From: Lachnospiraceae bacterium
GTDB lineage: Bacteria; Bacillota; Clostridia; Lachnospirales; Lachnospiraceae
Reading direction: 5' to 3'
DNA length: 7,195 bases
NCBI GenBank assembly: GCA_009774585.1
Contig: VSOA01000201.1
Coordinates: 1 to 7,195, forward strand
Of the stretch, positions 4,868 through 7,195 are shown piece after piece. The notes beneath the pieces are model-generated. The model made no database searches. It had not been told where the DNA came from and was given only the letters and a program-made list of their open reading frames with translations. The number at the start of each line of letters is the position of its first letter. The stretch's first letter is position 1. The position numbers were made by a program, and so were the translations under genes.

Positions 4868-6790
4868 ATGTCGGAAATTAGAGAAAAAGTTGATGTATGT
4901 GTAGTTGGTGCGGGTCATGCCGGTTGCGAGGCTGCTCTTGCCTGTGCAAGACTTGGTCTGGAGACAGTAATCTTTACGGTCAGTGTAGATAGTATTGCTT
5001 TGATGCCTTGTAATCCGAATGTAGGTGGAACTTCCAAGGGACATCTTGTGCGTGAAATAGATGCGCTGGGTGGTGAAATGGGTAAGAATATTGATAAGAC
5101 TTTTATACAGTCTAAAATGTTAAATAAATCGAAAGGTCCTGCAGTTCATTCTCTCCGTGCACAGGCTGATAAAGCAGATTACAGCCGTGCAATGCGTAAA
5201 GTTTTGGAAAATCAAGAGCATCTGACGATTAAACAAGCGGAAGTATGTGAACTTATATGGGAAACTTTTGACAGTTTTTCTGAATCTGATTGTATTGCCA
5301 CTAAGAAGATAACAGGCGTGAAAACTTTTACAGGCGCAGTTTATGAATGCAAAGCGGTTATATTATGTACGGGTACTTATCTGAAAGCAAGATGTCTGTG
5401 CGGTGAAGCGATTACATATACTGGTCCCAACGGATTGCAGGCAGCTAATCATTTAACGGATTCTCTGTTAGATCTCGGTATTGAGATACAGAGGTTTAAA
5501 ACAGGTACGCCGGCCAGAATGGATGGTAATACGATTGATTATAGTAAGATGGAAGAGCAGTTTGGTGATGAGAGAGTGGTTCCTTTTTCATTTTCTACAA
5601 ATCCGGAGGATGTACAGATTGATCAGGCGTCTTGCTGGCTGACCTATACAAATGAGAAAACTCATGAAATTATTCGTGCGAATCTTGATCGTTCTCCGAT
5701 TTATGCAGGGATTATAGAAGGGACGGGACCAAGATACTGTCCTTCAATTGAAGATAAAGTAGTAAAATTTGCAGATAAAGAAAGGCATCAGGTTTTTATT
5801 GAGCCTGAAGGTCTTCATACAAATGAAATGTATGTTGGAGGAATGTCCTCTTCTCTTCCAGAGGATGTACAGCTTGCTATGTACCGTACGGTTCCGGGAT
5901 TGGAGAATTGTAAGATTGTAAGAAATGCCTATGCGATTGAATATGATTGTATTAATCCGAGACAGTTATATCCTACATTAGAATTTAAAGATGTCAAAGG
6001 CTTATTCAGCGGCGGACAGTTTAACGGCAGCAGTGGTTATGAAGAAGCGGCGGCACAGGGATTAATCGCCGGGATGAATGCAGCGCTTACTATTTTTGGA
6101 AAAGAGACGATTGTTCTCGATCGTTCACAGGCATATATAGGCGTATTGATTGACGATCTGGTTACAAAAGATAATTTAGAGCCATATCGTATGATGACTT
6201 CAAGAGCAGAGTATCGTTTGTTGCTTCGTCAGGATAACGCTGACTTGCGACTTCGTAAAATCGGATATGAAATAGGGTTGGTTCCTAAAGAAGTATATGA
6301 AGCTACTGTGCGCAAGAAACAATTAATTGATGAAGAGATTGAAAGATTAAAAAATACGGTGATTGGAGCAGCAAAGGAAAATCAGGAATTTCTTATATCC
6401 CACGGAAGCGCTGCTCTTAAAACAGCGGCAACTCTTGCTGAACTTATGTGCCGTCCTGAACTTAGTTATGAAATATTGTCCGAGATTGACTTAAACCGCA
6501 AACTTCTTCCTGATGATGTAATAGAGCAGGTAGAAATTGAAGTAAAATATGAAGGATATATTGAGAGGCAGTATCGTCAGGTAGAGCAATATAAGAAAAT
6601 GGAGAAAAAAAGGATTCCGGCAGATTTGGATTATCATGATATTAGTTCGCTCAGACTGGAGGCAAGACAGAAATTGATAGCTTATAAACCTGTTTCTGTC
6701 GGACAAGCTTCAAGAATTTCTGGCGTCTCTCCAGCAGATATTTCTGTTTTACTCGTTTATTTGGAACATTATAATATGCATAATAAATAG
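4868..6790 (+). CDS. mnmG: tRNA uridine-5-carboxymethylaminomethyl modification enzyme MnmG
   Basis: This 640-residue cytoplasmic flavoprotein is MnmG (GidA), the FAD- and NADH-using partner of MnmE in wobble uridine modification of tRNA. The FAD-binding Rossmann motif is GAGHAGCEAALA at residues 14-25. Both redox cysteines expected from E. coli (C47 and C277) are present as C48 in MPCNPNVGG and C291 in GPRYCPSIEDK. Further family blocks are RFKTGTPAR (209-217), the GGQFNGSSGYEEAAAQG segment (382-398) and MMTSRAEYRLLLRQDNADLR (442-461). The C-terminal helical domain, which contacts MnmE and tRNA, ends with the typical ISGVSPADISVLLVYLE (617-633 region). Length is normal (about 620-640). The ATG is preceded by GGAG (4856-4859) with eight bases between, and the 15-base gap to mnmE indicates co-transcription. 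Confidence 0.97.
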   Translation: MSEIREKVDVCVVGAGHAGCEAALACARLGLETVIFTVSVDSIALMPCNPNVGGTSKGHLVREIDALGGEMGKNIDKTFIQSKMLNKSKGPAVHSLRAQADKADYSRAMRKVLENQEHLTIKQAEVCELIWETFDSFSESDCIATKKITGVKTFTGAVYECKAVILCTGTYLKARCLCGEAITYTGPNGLQAANHLTDSLLDLGIEIQRFKTGTPARMDGNTIDYSKMEEQFGDERVVPFSFSTNPEDVQIDQASCWLTYTNEKTHEIIRANLDRSPIYAGIIEGTGPRYCPSIEDKVVKFADKERHQVFIEPEGLHTNEMYVGGMSSSLPEDVQLAMYRTVPGLENCKIVRNAYAIEYDCINPRQLYPTLEFKDVKGLFSGGQFNGSSGYEEAAAQGLIAGMNAALTIFGKETIVLDRSQAYIGVLIDDLVTKDNLEPYRMMTSRAEYRLLLRQDNADLRLRKIGYEIGLVPKEVYEATVRKKQLIDEEIERLKNTVIGAAKENQEFLISHGSAALKTAATLAELMCRPELSYEILSEIDLNRKLLPDDVIEQVEIEVKYEGYIERQYRQVEQYKKMEKKRIPADLDYHDISSLRLEARQKLIAYKPVSVGQASRISGVSPADISVLLVYLEHYNMHNK

Positions 6791-6852
6791 ATTTGTGTTA
6801 GTAGATAAAATATGATTTAGGTATATAAGGGATATTTTTTATATTAGATAAT

Positions 6853-7195
6853 ATGATGAATAAATATAATTTGGAACAATTTTATAAAGATTTAGATGAA
6901 TTAAATATCAGCCTGCAGTATTCCCAAGTTGAACAGTTTATCAGATACTATGAAATGTTGATCGAAAAGAATAAAGTCATGAATCTGACTGCTATTACAG
7001 ACTTTGATGAAGTTCTTAAGAAACATTTTGTGGACAGTTTGTCTTTGGTGAAAGCATATGATCTGAATCAGTCCGGTGATGAGATTACGCTAATTGATAT
7101 CGGAACGGGAGCCGGTTTTCCGGGGATACCGCTTAAGATTACTTTTCCGAATATGAAAGTTACATTATTAGATTCTTTGAATAAAAGAGTTGATT
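6853..7195 (+). CDS. rsmG: 16S rRNA (guanine527-N7)-methyltransferase RsmG, 5' part
   Basis: The window ends inside this gene, leaving 114 codons of a protein usually about 210-240 residues long. It is RsmG (GidB), which uses S-adenosylmethionine to methylate N7 of the guanine equivalent to G527 in 16S rRNA; its loss is known to give low-level streptomycin resistance in several bacteria. Seen in translation are the helical start MMNKYNLEQFYKDL, then VMNLTAI (42-48), KHFVDSLSL (57-65), the SAM-binding motif IDIGTGAGFPGIPLKI (81-96) and the next strand with TLLDS and NKR (104-112). It lies 62 bases after mnmG, the usual order. The start is uncertain: two consecutive ATG codons (6853 and 6856) lack a well-spaced ribosome binding site, and an AAGGG at 6827-6831 is more than 20 bases upstream. 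Confidence 0.95.
   Translation, partial: MMNKYNLEQFYKDLDELNISLQYSQVEQFIRYYEMLIEKNKVMNLTAITDFDEVLKKHFVDSLSLVKAYDLNQSGDEITLIDIGTGAGFPGIPLKITFPNMKVTLLDSLNKRVD

Noticed and set aside
4769..5044. Minus-strand open frame of 91 codons across the mnmE-mnmG junction
   Set aside because: It is antisense to two certain genes, and its translation is low in complexity and unlike any family I know.
6491..6706. Minus-strand open frame of 71 codons inside mnmG, rich in Ile, Leu and Phe
   Set aside because: The membrane-like composition comes from reading AT-rich, Lys/Glu-rich coding DNA backwards; there is no ribosome binding site or context for a gene.
1..7195. Search for a new accessory or defence system
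   Set aside because: Every sizeable open frame on the plus strand is a recognised housekeeping gene in the standard origin-proximal order, with small gaps; no room or signature for an accessory system was seen.

Overview
The window is an AT-rich stretch of chromosome from a low-GC Gram-positive bacterium, most likely a clostridium of the Lachnospiraceae type. The gene order rpmH-rnpA-yidD-yidC-jag-mnmE-mnmG-rsmG is the classic block beside the replication origin of Firmicutes. The wording of several proteins (L34 with an STPGGRKV core, an RnpA with RHR in place of RNR, a long YidC with a large outer loop) resembles what I recall of Lachnospiraceae. That taxonomic call is from memory and could not be checked by search.

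Layout. Positions 1-369 carry no gene and look like the rpmH-side part of oriC: at least four DnaA-box-like nonamers (two exact TTATNCACA matches), an A/T-only-like tract at about 301-358, and a possible leftward promoter at 5-33 that would suit a divergent dnaA lying outside the window. A near-consensus promoter (370-398) drives rpmH (480-614). An intrinsic terminator overlaps the rpmH stop codon, and two adjacent hairpins (650-701) fill the gap before rnpA. Then follow rnpA (733-1089), yidD (1119-1328), yidC (GTG start, 1363-2682) and jag/khpB (2702-3340), all rightward and closely spaced. A 108-base gap holds a possible terminator and an AT-only palindrome, followed by mnmE (3449-4852), mnmG (4868-6790) and the first 114 codons of rsmG (from 6853, cut by the window edge).

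How the genes fit together. L34 is a ribosomal protein and RnpA is the protein part of RNase P, which matures tRNA 5' ends. YidD and YidC serve membrane protein insertion, and Jag/KhpB is an RNA-binding protein usually encoded next to YidC. MnmE and MnmG form one complex that modifies wobble uridine of tRNA, and RsmG methylates 16S rRNA. The theme is translation, RNA maturation and membrane insertion, placed close to the origin where gene dosage is high.

I found no mobile element, CRISPR array, defence system, tRNA or rRNA, and no evidence of an undescribed system. The points most worth a second look are a YidC whose usual groove arginine in the first core membrane helix is a tyrosine while an arginine appears in the last helix, its enlarged outer loop, and the paired palindromes between rpmH and rnpA.
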